Assembly (NCBI RefSeq): GCF_003992125.1
Contig: NZ_RQUY01000003.1
Span: forward strand, 62,001 to 126,000
Direction: 5' to 3'
From: Veillonella caviae
GTDB taxonomy: Bacteria; Bacillota; Negativicutes; Veillonellales; Veillonellaceae
Length of the DNA: 64,000 bases
The notes below the pieces were generated by a model. It had not been told where the DNA came from. It searched no databases and was given only the letters and a program-made list of their open reading frames with translations. Numbering within the stretch: position 1 is the stretch's first letter; every line of letters begins with the position of its first letter. The position numbers were made by a program, and so were the translations under genes. Below, piece by piece: positions 25,361 to 34,216 of the stretch.

Positions 25361-25933
25361 ATGTATATTCAAGATGTGTTTCACAGCAATACCGGTATAT
25401 CTCAATTCAGATTAGAAGAATCTAATAGTGACAAGGCCGTTTTATATACCTTGTATGGTCAAAATGAATTGAGCAAAGATTTATTTAGAGGCCCTGAATA
25501 TGTTGTAGCGTGCAAACAAATAAAATTATTACGTACAAATAGTACTCTCCATGAAGGAGATTTAGTATTTAGTACTATATCTGGTGAGGCTACCGTAGTA
25601 GGGGCTGACCATGAAGGATATATTTTGACGCAGAATTATGTGCGTATGGTGCCAGTGCCACAAAATGTAGTAGATACCAAATATATAGCCTTTCTTATAA
25701 ATGAAAGCCCAGAGATTAAGCGCTATTTCAGACAAAACTTACAAGGCAGCCAAGTTGTTAGATATAGTCTTAACTTGTTAAAAAAGGTGCCATTACCACC
25801 GTTACCAAGCATTGAGAAACAGCGTATTATCGGTGATATATATTATAAACAATTGAAATTACAAGCGTTACAACAGCGTGTAGCTATCAATCAAGGTACC
25901 ATAAAGATGGCTATGCTACGAGGGGTGAACTAA
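25361..25933 (+). CDS. Half-length HsdS-like protein (single target-recognition domain)
   Basis: A 190-residue protein resembling one half of a type I specificity subunit: a recognition-domain-like region, then the end PLPPLPSIEKQRIIGDIYYK plus a helical KLQALQQRVAINQ segment like the HsdS spacer helix. It lacks the WEQRK and ITLHQ boundary sequences shared by the other hsdS cassettes in this locus, so it comes from a different HsdS lineage. It ends 1 base before hsdR starts, so it is expressed with it. It may dimerise as a half-subunit, regulate, or be a relic. The start is the ATG after GAGGTG. Confidence 0.68.
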   Translation: MYIQDVFHSNTGISQFRLEESNSDKAVLYTLYGQNELSKDLFRGPEYVVACKQIKLLRTNSTLHEGDLVFSTISGEATVVGADHEGYILTQNYVRMVPVPQNVVDTKYIAFLINESPEIKRYFRQNLQGSQVVRYSLNLLKKVPLPPLPSIEKQRIIGDIYYKQLKLQALQQRVAINQGTIKMAMLRGVN

Positions 25934-25934
25934 T

Positions 25935-28900
25935 ATGACAGAATTAGAATTTGAAAGCCAATTAATAGAGCAATTGTCTACAGGTCTAGTTATGGGGAGT
26001 GGTCCGATAGCTCGTGAAGGCAAAGCTTATGGTAATATGCAGGTTTACAAGAGTAAATTATGGAAATGTGAACCATCGATTAAAACAACGCAAGATTTAT
26101 GGGATAATTTCCGACACATTTTGTATCAGTTAAATCAACAAACATTAGATAAACCATTAAGCGATACAGAATTTGGTCAAGTGCAAAAGGTCATTAATGA
26201 ATTATATACGCCATATCAAGCAGGACAATTTTTATATGGTATTAATGGTGTATCTCAAGTGGAAGTTGATTTAGATGATGGCCGACATGTATTTTTGACC
26301 GTGTTTGATCAAAAACAAATTGGCGCAGGTAATACAGTGTATCAAGTAGTGAGTCAAATTCAACGGCCTGCTAAAATTGCAGGGCGTCAAGATAGACGCT
26401 TTGATACGACTTTACTCATTAATGGATTGCCTATCATTCAAATCGAAGAAAAAGCGGAGTCCCATTCTGCAGATGAAGCGTTAAACCAAATGCACCAATA
26501 CATTCAGGAAAGTCAGTATTCTGATATTTTTTCTACTGTACAAATTTTAGTAGCCATGACGCCAAACCACATCAAGTATATGGCTAATACTACGGCGGAT
26601 ATGTTCAATAAAGACTTTGCCTTTGAGTGGCAAAATCCTAATGATAATAAGATTGTTAGAAATTGGACCGCCTTTGCTGATATGTTCCTCAGTATTCCTA
26701 TGGCACATCAAATGTCTACACAATTTACTATTTTGGATGGTACGCAAAACAAGCAAATGCTTAAGGTTATGCGTCCTTATCAGGTATATGCAACAAAAAA
26801 TGTGTTAGAAAAATTGAAACACGTAGACTTTGACCTGCCTAATAATAAAATTGGTTATGTATGGCATACAACAGGTTCTGGTAAAACTATCACTAGCTTT
26901 AAAACCGCATGGCTTGCCAGTCGATTGCCAAATGTAGAGAAAGTCGTATTCGTTGTTGACCGCGTAACTTTGACTAAACAAACAGAAGAGGCGTACAAAG
27001 CTTATGATCCAGAAGGGTCTATTGAATTTGAAGGTAAACAATTCGATACAGTCAGTGGCACTGAAAATACGACAGCACTTAAACGGAGATTAAATGAAAA
27101 AGGCTATGGTATTATCGTTACATCTGTACAAAAACTAACAACCTTAATTAAACGCAAAGATTTTGTTGTGCCTAATAAACATATCGTTTTTATCGTTGAC
27201 GAAGCTCATCGCTCTACAGGTGGTGAAAGTTTTGAAGAACTACAAACAGTCTTTAAAGGTGCGGCTTGGGTAGGCTATACAGGAACACCGCAATTCGAAG
27301 AAACCGTAGGTAAAAAAGGTACAAAAACACATGAAGTATTCGGTGATTTGCTGCATGCCTATACTATTCGTGAAGCCATTGCAGATAAAAATGTGTTAGG
27401 TTTTAAAGTTGATTTTGAAACAACCATTGACGAAGAACAGATGAAAACAGTGTACTTGCCATCATTTTATAAGAATAAATACCCTAAATGGAGTGCAGAG
27501 GATATTAAGCGGAAAATTGACAATTTGACACCAGATGATATGGACGATATGGTAGAACCTAGTTTCTATGATAATAATCCAGACCATGTGCGATTAGTGG
27601 TAGAAGATATTTTTAAAAATTGGCGTAATCGTTCTAATAATGGAGCCTATAATGCGATGCTCACCACTCATGTAGGGGGGAACAAACCGAGCACACCGAT
27701 GGCGATGATGTATTTTGATGAATTTGAACGTGTTAACAAAAAACGGGCGTCACAAGGCTTGCCAACCCTCAAGGTGGGGATTAGTTTCAGCATGTCCACC
27801 GATAATGGTGAAAGCCAGCTTGAAAACAACAATGGTTTGCTCCGTGCTATACAACACTATAACGCCATGTTTGGCACTAGTTTTGGATTAGATGATGTAG
27901 CAGGATATACGCAAGATTTGACGACTCGTATTAATCGAAGCGCTCGGGATGGTCAATTTTTAGATATTGTCATCGTCATCGATCAATTGTTAACAGGTTT
28001 TGATGCACCTAAATTAAATACATTATATGTGGATCGGACGTTGAAAAATTCTTTGCTTATCCAAGCCTATTCTCGAACTAACCGCATTGCTGATAACCAA
28101 GGCAAGCCATGGGGTCGTATTGTTAATTACCGCTGGCCAGTACAAAACGAAAAACTCATGAACCGCGCATTGAGTATTTATGCTAATAAAGACTCTGCTT
28201 ATGTACAAATCACTATTCCAACGACGGATGGGGAAGGGACTGGTGGACTTATAGGTATTGGCTTATTAGCTAAAAACTTTAAAGCGCAGTTTGATGAGGT
28301 TAAACAAGTTGTAGATCGTTTAGCAGATATAACCGATACTTTTACAGAAGTGCCACCTAGTGAGTCGAAACAGGAAGAAATGTTCAATCTCATGAAAAAA
28401 TATAGTATGGGTATGTCTAAATTGAAACAATACGATCCTGAACAAGTGAATGGTGAACAAATTGGTTTTGACTATGATAACCCTGATGAGTTGATTATCA
28501 TGTTAGGCATGACTGTTGAAGAAGAAAAAATGCTCACTACTTCGTTATATAACGATTTGAAAGAACGCATTGCAAAAACACACGATGTACCGGTGGCGCA
28601 AATCGAACTACGCATGACTCATGTGAAAGATGTGAGCGTCAATTACGATTATCTTACTGAATTAGTAGAAGCGTTGATGAATGCTGTTCATGAGAAGCGG
28701 ATGGACGATGCGCAAACATATCGTGATAAAATCAGCGACTTTGCCCTCTCTTTGGATGATAGACAATATGCGAAAAGCATTAATAAAGCAGCTGATGCTA
28801 TTATCAAAGGCGAATATCCACCAGTAGGGGCAAATATTACATATCCGATTCAATTAAAATCGAGTAAAGATATTATTCGTGATGCTAATTCGATGATTAT

Positions 28901-29171
28901 TAAAGACGAAATCTTTAATTTCCGATTACAATGGGGGATTATTGATGTTATCAGCAATGATGAATTATTAGAACTGTTCAACCGTCATACCTATGGCAAG
29001 CAAGATTTAGATACGACTGGTCGTATTAGCCAATTAAAGAAGGATGCTCGTGGTGAATACCAAAGTAAAGCACAAGATGCAAATGTATTAGCTTTGAGCA
29101 AAATTAAATACGGCAATGAACTGGTATCTGAGTTATATACATTCGCCGACACCTATGTGAGTGAAAGATAG
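25935..29171 (+). CDS. hsdR: Type I restriction enzyme, restriction/translocase subunit HsdR
   Basis: The 1078-residue motor and nuclease subunit. The N-terminal nuclease region includes NGLPIIQIEEKAESHSADEA (near residues 160-180). The SF2 helicase core follows, with Walker A HTTGSGKT at about 311-318, DEAH in FIVDEAHRS near 421, and GYTGTPQF as motif III-like. The C-terminal helical domain probably contacts HsdM. In complex with HsdS and HsdM it translocates DNA from unmethylated sites and cuts it at a distance. Length and motifs look intact. It is the second gene of the operon, before hsdS. Confidence 0.95.
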   Translation: MTELEFESQLIEQLSTGLVMGSGPIAREGKAYGNMQVYKSKLWKCEPSIKTTQDLWDNFRHILYQLNQQTLDKPLSDTEFGQVQKVINELYTPYQAGQFLYGINGVSQVEVDLDDGRHVFLTVFDQKQIGAGNTVYQVVSQIQRPAKIAGRQDRRFDTTLLINGLPIIQIEEKAESHSADEALNQMHQYIQESQYSDIFSTVQILVAMTPNHIKYMANTTADMFNKDFAFEWQNPNDNKIVRNWTAFADMFLSIPMAHQMSTQFTILDGTQNKQMLKVMRPYQVYATKNVLEKLKHVDFDLPNNKIGYVWHTTGSGKTITSFKTAWLASRLPNVEKVVFVVDRVTLTKQTEEAYKAYDPEGSIEFEGKQFDTVSGTENTTALKRRLNEKGYGIIVTSVQKLTTLIKRKDFVVPNKHIVFIVDEAHRSTGGESFEELQTVFKGAAWVGYTGTPQFEETVGKKGTKTHEVFGDLLHAYTIREAIADKNVLGFKVDFETTIDEEQMKTVYLPSFYKNKYPKWSAEDIKRKIDNLTPDDMDDMVEPSFYDNNPDHVRLVVEDIFKNWRNRSNNGAYNAMLTTHVGGNKPSTPMAMMYFDEFERVNKKRASQGLPTLKVGISFSMSTDNGESQLENNNGLLRAIQHYNAMFGTSFGLDDVAGYTQDLTTRINRSARDGQFLDIVIVIDQLLTGFDAPKLNTLYVDRTLKNSLLIQAYSRTNRIADNQGKPWGRIVNYRWPVQNEKLMNRALSIYANKDSAYVQITIPTTDGEGTGGLIGIGLLAKNFKAQFDEVKQVVDRLADITDTFTEVPPSESKQEEMFNLMKKYSMGMSKLKQYDPEQVNGEQIGFDYDNPDELIIMLGMTVEEEKMLTTSLYNDLKERIAKTHDVPVAQIELRMTHVKDVSVNYDYLTELVEALMNAVHEKRMDDAQTYRDKISDFALSLDDRQYAKSINKAADAIIKGEYPPVGANITYPIQLKSSKDIIRDANSMIIKDEIFNFRLQWGIIDVISNDELLELFNRHTYGKQDLDTTGRISQLKKDARGEYQSKAQDANVLALSKIKYGNELVSELYTFADTYVSER

Positions 29172-29201
29172 AATTGCAATTGTTATACAAAGGAGGTTGC
29201 A

Positions 29202-30470
29202 ATGAAAGAAGAAAAACGAAGAGTGCCGAAACTAAGATTTCCTGGGTTTACGGAAGATTGGGAACAGCGTAAGTTAGGTAGTATTGGCTCAACATATACT
29301 GGATTATCAGGTAAAACAAAAGAAGATTTTGGGCACGGTGAGGCACAATATATTACATATTTAAATGTATTTCAAAATACAGTCTCGGATATAACTATGA
29401 CTGATAAGGTGGAAATAGACACAACACAAAATGAGGTGAAATACGGGGATGTATTATTTACTACATCATCTGAAACACCAGAAGAAGTTGGTATGTCCTC
29501 AGTATGGCTGGGAGTTTCACCTAATACTTATTTAAACAGCTTTTGTTTTGGTTTTAGACCTAATCAGAAAATTAATCCATATTTTTTAGGGTACTCATTA
29601 CGTTCGCCATATATGAGAAACAAGATTAAGATTCTGGCTCAAGGTATATCACGGTATAATATTTCAAAAAATAAAGTAATGGAACTTGAGATCAGCGTGC
29701 CAAATAATGAGGAACAAAAGTTATTAGGGGCCTTCTTACAGCGTATTGATTTGATTATTACCCTTCATCAGCGTAAGCTTGAAAATCTAAAATTAAAGAA
29801 AAAAGCGTTGCTTCAGAAACTTTTTCCGAGAAATGGGGAGTGTTATCCAGAGCTTCGTTTTCCAGGATTTACTGATGCTTGGGAACAGCGTAAGTTTCTG
29901 GATTTATTAGATGCACAATATGGAATCAGAAGAGGTCCGTTTGGTAGTTCGCTAAAAAAAGATTCTTTCGTAAAGAAATCTGATTATGTAGTATATGAAC
30001 AACAAAATGCCATATATGATAACTATGAAACTCGTTATTTTATTTCAAAAGAGAAATATAATGAGTTAATTCGGTTTAATATACAACCAGGCGATTTTAT
30101 TATGAGTGGTGCAGGGACTATAGGTAGAATCTCAATGGTTCCAGATGGCATAAAAAAGGGGGTCTTTAATCAAGCGTTAATTAGATTTAAAGTGAATAAG
30201 GACTCTATTAATCCACTATACTTTCTTAAGTTTATGCAGTCAGATATGATGCAAAAACAGTTGACACAAGCAAATCCTGGATCTGCTATGACAAATTTGG
30301 TTCCAATGGATGAGTTAAAAAAGTGGGATGTTACTATTCCATCACTTGAAGAACAAAATAAGATAAGTACTTTTATAAATCAAATAGATGAGTTTATTAC
30401 CCTTCATCAGCGTAAGTTAGAACACTTACAATTACAGAAAAAAGCGTTGTTACAACAGATGTTTGTATAA
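29202..30470 (+). CDS. hsdS: Type I restriction specificity subunit HsdS (expressed copy, two TRDs)
   Basis: A 422-residue specificity subunit with two target-recognition domains. Each half opens with the same block (KLRFPGFTEDWEQRKL and ELRFPGFTDAWEQRKF) and closes with ITLHQRKLE followed by a Lys/Leu helix (KKALLQ). The halves between these blocks differ, as expected for two half-site readers. At DNA level, TTGGGAACAGCGTAAGTT starts each TRD (29258 and 29879) and TTATTACCCTTCATCAG ends each (29755-29771 and 30394-30410). The same sequences bound the two silent cassettes near the recombinase. It has its own GGAGG, and hsdM follows after 16 bases. Confidence 0.94.
   Translation: MKEEKRRVPKLRFPGFTEDWEQRKLGSIGSTYTGLSGKTKEDFGHGEAQYITYLNVFQNTVSDITMTDKVEIDTTQNEVKYGDVLFTTSSETPEEVGMSSVWLGVSPNTYLNSFCFGFRPNQKINPYFLGYSLRSPYMRNKIKILAQGISRYNISKNKVMELEISVPNNEEQKLLGAFLQRIDLIITLHQRKLENLKLKKKALLQKLFPRNGECYPELRFPGFTDAWEQRKFLDLLDAQYGIRRGPFGSSLKKDSFVKKSDYVVYEQQNAIYDNYETRYFISKEKYNELIRFNIQPGDFIMSGAGTIGRISMVPDGIKKGVFNQALIRFKVNKDSINPLYFLKFMQSDMMQKQLTQANPGSAMTNLVPMDELKKWDVTIPSLEEQNKISTFINQIDEFITLHQRKLEHLQLQKKALLQQMFV
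29258..29276 (+). repeat. Cassette 5' boundary repeat, copy 1 (hsdS TRD1)
   Basis: TTGGGAACAGCGTAAGTTA encodes WEQRKL at the start of TRD1. Copies are also at 29879-29897 (+), 32141-32159 (+, one change in the core) and 34132-34150 (minus). Likely a recombination site or homology block for cassette exchange. Confidence 0.8.
29755..29771 (+). repeat. Cassette 3' boundary repeat, copy 1 (end of TRD1)
   Basis: TTATTACCCTTCATCAG encodes ITLHQ. Exact copies are at 30394-30410 (+), 32638-32654 (+) and 33655-33671 (minus strand). Each marks the end of a target-recognition cassette. Confidence 0.8.
29879..29897 (+). repeat. Cassette 5' boundary repeat, copy 2 (hsdS TRD2)
   Basis: TTGGGAACAGCGTAAGTTT at the start of TRD2. 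It is identical to copy 1 except for the last base. Confidence 0.8.
30394..30410 (+). repeat. Cassette 3' boundary repeat, copy 2 (end of TRD2)
   Basis: An exact copy of TTATTACCCTTCATCAG at the end of TRD2. The gene then continues into its last conserved helix. Confidence 0.8.
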
Positions 30471-30486
30471 ATAAAGGAGAAAATGT

Positions 30487-32088
30487 ATGGCTGAGTCAAA
30501 AGCACAAAATATTTCTAGCCAATTATGGGCTATTGCAAACGATTTGAGAGGCACAATGGATGCTAGTTCTTTTAAGGATTACATTCTACCGTTCTTGTTC
30601 TATAAATATCTTTCTATCCATCAAGAAGCTTATATTATCGATAATTGGGGGTATGATGAGTCGGATGGATTAACTGTTAATGAGTTTTATAAACAGGCTG
30701 TAGAGGAAAATGGTTTAGATGAATGCTTGTTAGATATTGCAGGTACATTAGGCTATGCTATTAATCCAGAGGATACGTGGGCTACGTTAACAGAACATAT
30801 TCATAATGGCGAAGTAGTTCCTAGTGATTATCAACGTTTGTTTGATAATTTCAATAAAAATGCTGAAATTAATAAAGAAGCAGCCGCTGATTTTAGAGGT
30901 GTGTTTAACAGTGTAAACCTTGGTGATTCTGGATTGGGATCTACCCTTACAGGCCGTACTAAAACATTGAATGCTGTTGTCACCAAACTCGATGAAATTG
31001 AGTTTAAGGATGAAAGCGGAAAAGATATTCTTGGTGAGATTTATGAGTATCTAATTGGTAAATTTGCCGCCAATGCAGGTAAAAAAGGTGGCGAGTTTTA
31101 CACACCTCATGAGGTTAGTGTTATACTATCTAAATTAGTTACCGAAGACTTGGACGGAAAAGAAGATACTTTCACAGTCTACGACCCTACAATGGGCTCT
31201 GGTTCACTGTTATTGACGGTTCGCAATGAAGTTCCTAATGGACATCGACAAGGGGCGGTGAGTTTTTACGGGCAAGAATTGAATACAGTAACGTACAACT
31301 TGGCTCGTATGAATCTCATGATGCATGGTGTAACGTATAATAATATGACGTTGCGCAATGCTGATACGTTAGGCAGTGATTGGCCAGATGGACCAGATGC
31401 AGATGGTATTGACCGCCCACGTTCCTTTGATGCGGTTGTAGCAAACCCTCCATATTCTGCTAAATGGGATAATAATGAAAGCAAGTTAAAAGATCCTCGT
31501 TTTGCTGAATATGGTAAATTAGCGCCTGCATCGAAAGCAGATTATGCTTTCATCCTACATAGCTTGTATCACCTCAACAACGAAGGCACAATGGCCATAG
31601 TATTACCTCATGGCGTATTATTCCGCGGTGCTGCAGAAGGTAAAATTCGTCAAACCTTGCTAGAAAAAAATTACCTTCATGCAGTAATAGGATTGCCAGC
31701 GAACCTATTCTATGGTACAAGCATTCCTACTACAATTCTTGTATTTAAAAAGAATCGTACTACCCGTGATGTATTATTTATTGATGCTAGCAACGAATTT
31801 GAGAAAGGTAAAAATCAAAACAATCTTAGCGAAGAAAACATTGCTAAAATTATTGAAACATACCGTAACCGTCAAGACGTTGATAAATATGCACACCTTG
31901 CAACTATGGAAGAAATTAAGGAAAATGATTACAACCTTAACATTCCACGCTACGTCGACACATTCGAGGAAGAAGAAGAACTCGATCTTGATGAAATCAA
32001 TCGCATGATTGCCAAAGACAACGAAGAAATCGCACAACTAGAAAAAGAAATAGCCGAACAATTAGCCCTATTAGGTGTCAAAATGTAA
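30487..32088 (+). CDS. hsdM: Type I restriction modification methylase subunit HsdM
   Basis: A 533-residue N6-adenine methyltransferase subunit. The helical HsdM N-terminal domain (SQLWAIANDLRGTMDASSF) is followed by SAM motif I DPTMGSGSLLL near residue 233-243 and catalytic NPPY at about 319-322. A C-terminal coiled coil (NRMIAKDNEEIAQLEKEIAE) should pair with HsdS helices. It sits between hsdS and the silent cassettes, so inversions between hsdS and the minus-strand cassette would carry it along. A perfect terminator follows immediately. Confidence 0.96.
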   Translation: MAESKAQNISSQLWAIANDLRGTMDASSFKDYILPFLFYKYLSIHQEAYIIDNWGYDESDGLTVNEFYKQAVEENGLDECLLDIAGTLGYAINPEDTWATLTEHIHNGEVVPSDYQRLFDNFNKNAEINKEAAADFRGVFNSVNLGDSGLGSTLTGRTKTLNAVVTKLDEIEFKDESGKDILGEIYEYLIGKFAANAGKKGGEFYTPHEVSVILSKLVTEDLDGKEDTFTVYDPTMGSGSLLLTVRNEVPNGHRQGAVSFYGQELNTVTYNLARMNLMMHGVTYNNMTLRNADTLGSDWPDGPDADGIDRPRSFDAVVANPPYSAKWDNNESKLKDPRFAEYGKLAPASKADYAFILHSLYHLNNEGTMAIVLPHGVLFRGAAEGKIRQTLLEKNYLHAVIGLPANLFYGTSIPTTILVFKKNRTTRDVLFIDASNEFEKGKNQNNLSEENIAKIIETYRNRQDVDKYAHLATMEEIKENDYNLNIPRYVDTFEEEEELDLDEINRMIAKDNEEIAQLEKEIAEQLALLGVKM

Positions 32089-32090
32089 GG

Positions 32091-32135
32091 AAAAGAGGTA
32101 GAAATGACCTAATAGAGCATTTCTACCTCTTTTTG
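32091..32135 (+). terminator. Intrinsic terminator after hsdM
   Basis: A perfect 16-bp stem (AAAAGAGGTAGAAATG and its complement), an 11-base loop and five T. It isolates the following silent cassette from the operon's transcription. Confidence 0.93.
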
Positions 32136-32637
32136 TGTGCTTGGGAACAGTGTAAGTTGACTGATATTGCTAAAACTTTTATTGGATTAGTTACAACAAT
32201 GACAGAAAATTATAGAGATAGTGGTACATTGCTGATTCGTAATTCAGATATAAAAGAAGGACAGTTTATATTTTCCGAGAAACCAATCCATTTAGATGAA
32301 GAGTTTGCAGAGAAGAATAAAACAAGAAGATTACAAATAGGTGATGTGGTAACCGTACACACAGGTGATATAGGAACCTCAGCTGTAATTAAGGAGAAAG
32401 AGGCTGGTGCTATTGGATTTGCTACTATAAATACACGCACGGATAAACGTATTCTAAATCCATATTTTCTTTCTACTTATTTTAATACTGAAAAACATAA
32501 ATGTTATGCAAATAGTGTTTCTACTGGTGACGGTAGATCAAATTACAATATAAAAGACTTTAATAAATTAGTAATTTCTATTCCAACTTTGGATGAACAA
32601 GAAAAAATTTCAGCCCTTATAAATAATATAAACACTA

Positions 32638-32669
32638 TTATTACCCTTCATCAGCAAGAGCCATTTCTA
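32638..32669 (+). repeat. Left 32-bp inverted repeat flanking the recombinase gene
   Basis: It begins with TTATTACCCTTCATCAG and ends AGCCATTTCTA. Its partner on the minus strand at 33640-33671 matches at 30 of 32 positions by eye. The pair encloses the recombinase gene almost exactly. Confidence 0.85.
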
Positions 32670-32670
32670 T

Positions 32671-32687
32671 ATGGGAACAGTGTAAAT
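32671..32687 (+). repeat. Degenerate cassette 5' boundary copy before the recombinase
   Basis: ATGGGAACAGTGTAAAT resembles the 5' boundary repeat (TGGGAACAG, GTAA kept) but leads straight into the recombinase gene. It may be what is left of a lost cassette. Confidence 0.5.
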
Positions 32688-32701
32688 GGTAGGGTAGCAT
32701 T

Positions 32702-33628
32702 ATGTTAACAATAGATAAAAAATCCGAACTATTTTATATTTATTATGAAAAATGGATACGAATTTATAAAGAAGGGGCGATTCGTGATGTAACCATGCGC
32801 AAATATGAAATTACATTGTTATGGTTAAAGCGATTGGTGCCTGAGTTGAGGCTTTCACAATTAAATAGAATATCATACCAGCAATTATTGAACGATTATG
32901 CAGAGTTTCACGAACGACAGACGACAATGGATTTTCATCATCAGATAAAGGCAGCCATATTGGATGCGGTGGATGAGGGATTCATTGACAGAGATCCGAC
33001 GAGAAAGGCTATTATTAAAGGTCGTACCCCAAGGGAAAAGAAGATAAAGTATCTAAACCAATTTGAGTTACATACTTTGTTAGTAAATCTAAAGTTAACA
33101 CCAGAGATTAATTGGGATTGGCTGATATTAATTATCGCAAAAACAGGAATGCGATTTTCAGAGGCGTTAGCATTGACGCCAAAAGATTTTGATTTCCCGC
33201 ATCAGGCGTTAATTGTAAATAAAACCTGGGATTATAAAGGTGATGGTGGATTTTTACCTACTAAAAATCGCTCATCTGTTAGGAAGATTCAATTGGATTG
33301 GCAAACAATTATCAAATTTTCGGAGCTGATAAAAGGGTTACCTGAAGATAAGCCTATTTTTGTAAATGGTCGCGTGTTTAACTCAACAATTAATGGTATT
33401 TTGGAACGGTATTGTAAAAAGTTGGGGATTCCTGTTATATCAGTCCATGGGTTGAGGCATACACATGCCTCGTTATTACTATTTGCAGGTGTGTCAATCG
33501 CCAGTGTGGCAAGACGATTAGGACATGCTAGTATGACTACAACACAGAAGACCTATATTCATATTATTCAAGAATTAGAGAATAGAGATATTGATTTGGT
33601 GATGCGGTCATTGGCTGGACTAGCGTGA
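32702..33628 (+). CDS. Tyrosine recombinase (hsdS cassette invertase, inferred)
   Basis: A 308-residue phage-integrase-type recombinase with an N-terminal SAM-like DNA-binding domain (residues 10-100) and a C-terminal catalytic domain. The catalytic set is visible: Arg150 in TGMRFSEAL, His249 and Arg252 in HGLRHTHAS, a His in LGHASMTTT, and nucleophile Tyr285 in KTYIHI. No excisionase or other phage genes are near. Its place between two oppositely oriented hsdS cassettes, inside 32-bp inverted repeats, points to inversion of specificity cassettes, as for recombinases beside phase-variable hsdS genes in Streptococcus and Bacteroides. That role is inference. Confidence 0.9.
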   Translation: MLTIDKKSELFYIYYEKWIRIYKEGAIRDVTMRKYEITLLWLKRLVPELRLSQLNRISYQQLLNDYAEFHERQTTMDFHHQIKAAILDAVDEGFIDRDPTRKAIIKGRTPREKKIKYLNQFELHTLLVNLKLTPEINWDWLILIIAKTGMRFSEALALTPKDFDFPHQALIVNKTWDYKGDGGFLPTKNRSSVRKIQLDWQTIIKFSELIKGLPEDKPIFVNGRVFNSTINGILERYCKKLGIPVISVHGLRHTHASLLLFAGVSIASVARRLGHASMTTTQKTYIHIIQELENRDIDLVMRSLAGLA

Positions 33629-33639
33629 TGGAATTTTTG

Positions 33640-33671
33640 TAGAAATGGCTTTTACTGATGAAGGGTAATAA
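33640..33671 (-). repeat. Right 32-bp inverted repeat flanking the recombinase gene
   Basis: The minus-strand partner of 32638-32669, with 2 differences. It contains the 3' boundary of the minus-strand cassette (33655-33671). Confidence 0.85.
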
Positions 33672-34150
33672 GTTTTTCAAACAATATAAAAAACTTTGCT
33701 ATTATTTCTTGCTCATCGATTGAAGTAGAAATAGTAAGATTTAAATTCTTTAGTTTATTAAAATACATATAGGTACGTGATCCACCTTGCTTAAGTAGAA
33801 CCGCATATTTTCTAAACTCATTGCCATAGTTTAACTGAAGTTGTAAAAAATTAGAATTTAAATTTTTAGTCGTAAACACTGGATATAATGTACTAACAAT
33901 CCCTTTATCAACAATATAGTTTATATTAAAATGAAAAATTTCATCATCACTCATATGACGATATGTAAAATAACCATATGGTACTATATTGTAACCTGTA
34001 TTGTCCTTAGATGCGATTTGATTGCCATCATAATAGTCCGTTTGAAAAAATAGACCTTTTCGAGAAGATGTTAATACTGGATATTGATTATTTTGTGTAG
34101 TTATTTCTGTATACTGAATTAAGTAATCCCCCAACTTACGCTGTTCCCAA
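33652..34150 (-). pseudogene. Silent hsdS target-recognition cassette (minus orientation)
   Basis: A half hsdS on the minus strand. WEQRKLGDYLIQY follows the 5' boundary repeat (34132-34150), one full recognition domain comes next, and it ends LITLHQ then TAA directly after the 3' boundary repeat. The frame is open about 70 bases further upstream, but I see no ribosome binding site there. If joined to hsdS at the 5' boundary alone, the product would lack the final conserved helix (about 19 residues). Exchange at both boundaries would give a full-length subunit. It is intact, hence a likely donor. Confidence 0.83.
34132..34150 (-). repeat. Cassette 5' boundary repeat, inverted copy
   Basis: The minus strand reads TTGGGAACAGCGTAAGTTG. 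It is inverted relative to the copies at 29258, 29879 and 32141, so recombination with any of them inverts the DNA in between. Confidence 0.82.
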
Positions 34151-34216
34151 GTGTTGTTTATAACATACATAATACAATGTTTCGTAATTCTGAAATTAAA
34201 ATTCATACATAAAATA

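Larger units (their letters stand above)
32141..32708 (+). pseudogene. Silent hsdS target-recognition cassette (plus orientation)
   Basis: A promoterless, start-less half hsdS. It opens with WEQCKLTDIAKTF at the 5' boundary repeat (32141-32159), runs through one complete target-recognition domain, and reaches ITLHQ at the 3' boundary repeat (32638-32654). It then drifts into unrelated residues and stops at TAA 32706-32708. Only a TTG without a ribosome binding site precedes it, and it sits right behind the hsdM terminator, so it should not be expressed in place. The frame is intact throughout the domain, which argues that it is kept in use as a donor. Confidence 0.85.

Noticed and set aside
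32702-33628. Recombinase as part of a prophage or integrative element
   Set aside because: No excisionase, phage, conjugation or tRNA attachment site is near, and the gene is framed by hsdS cassette repeats.
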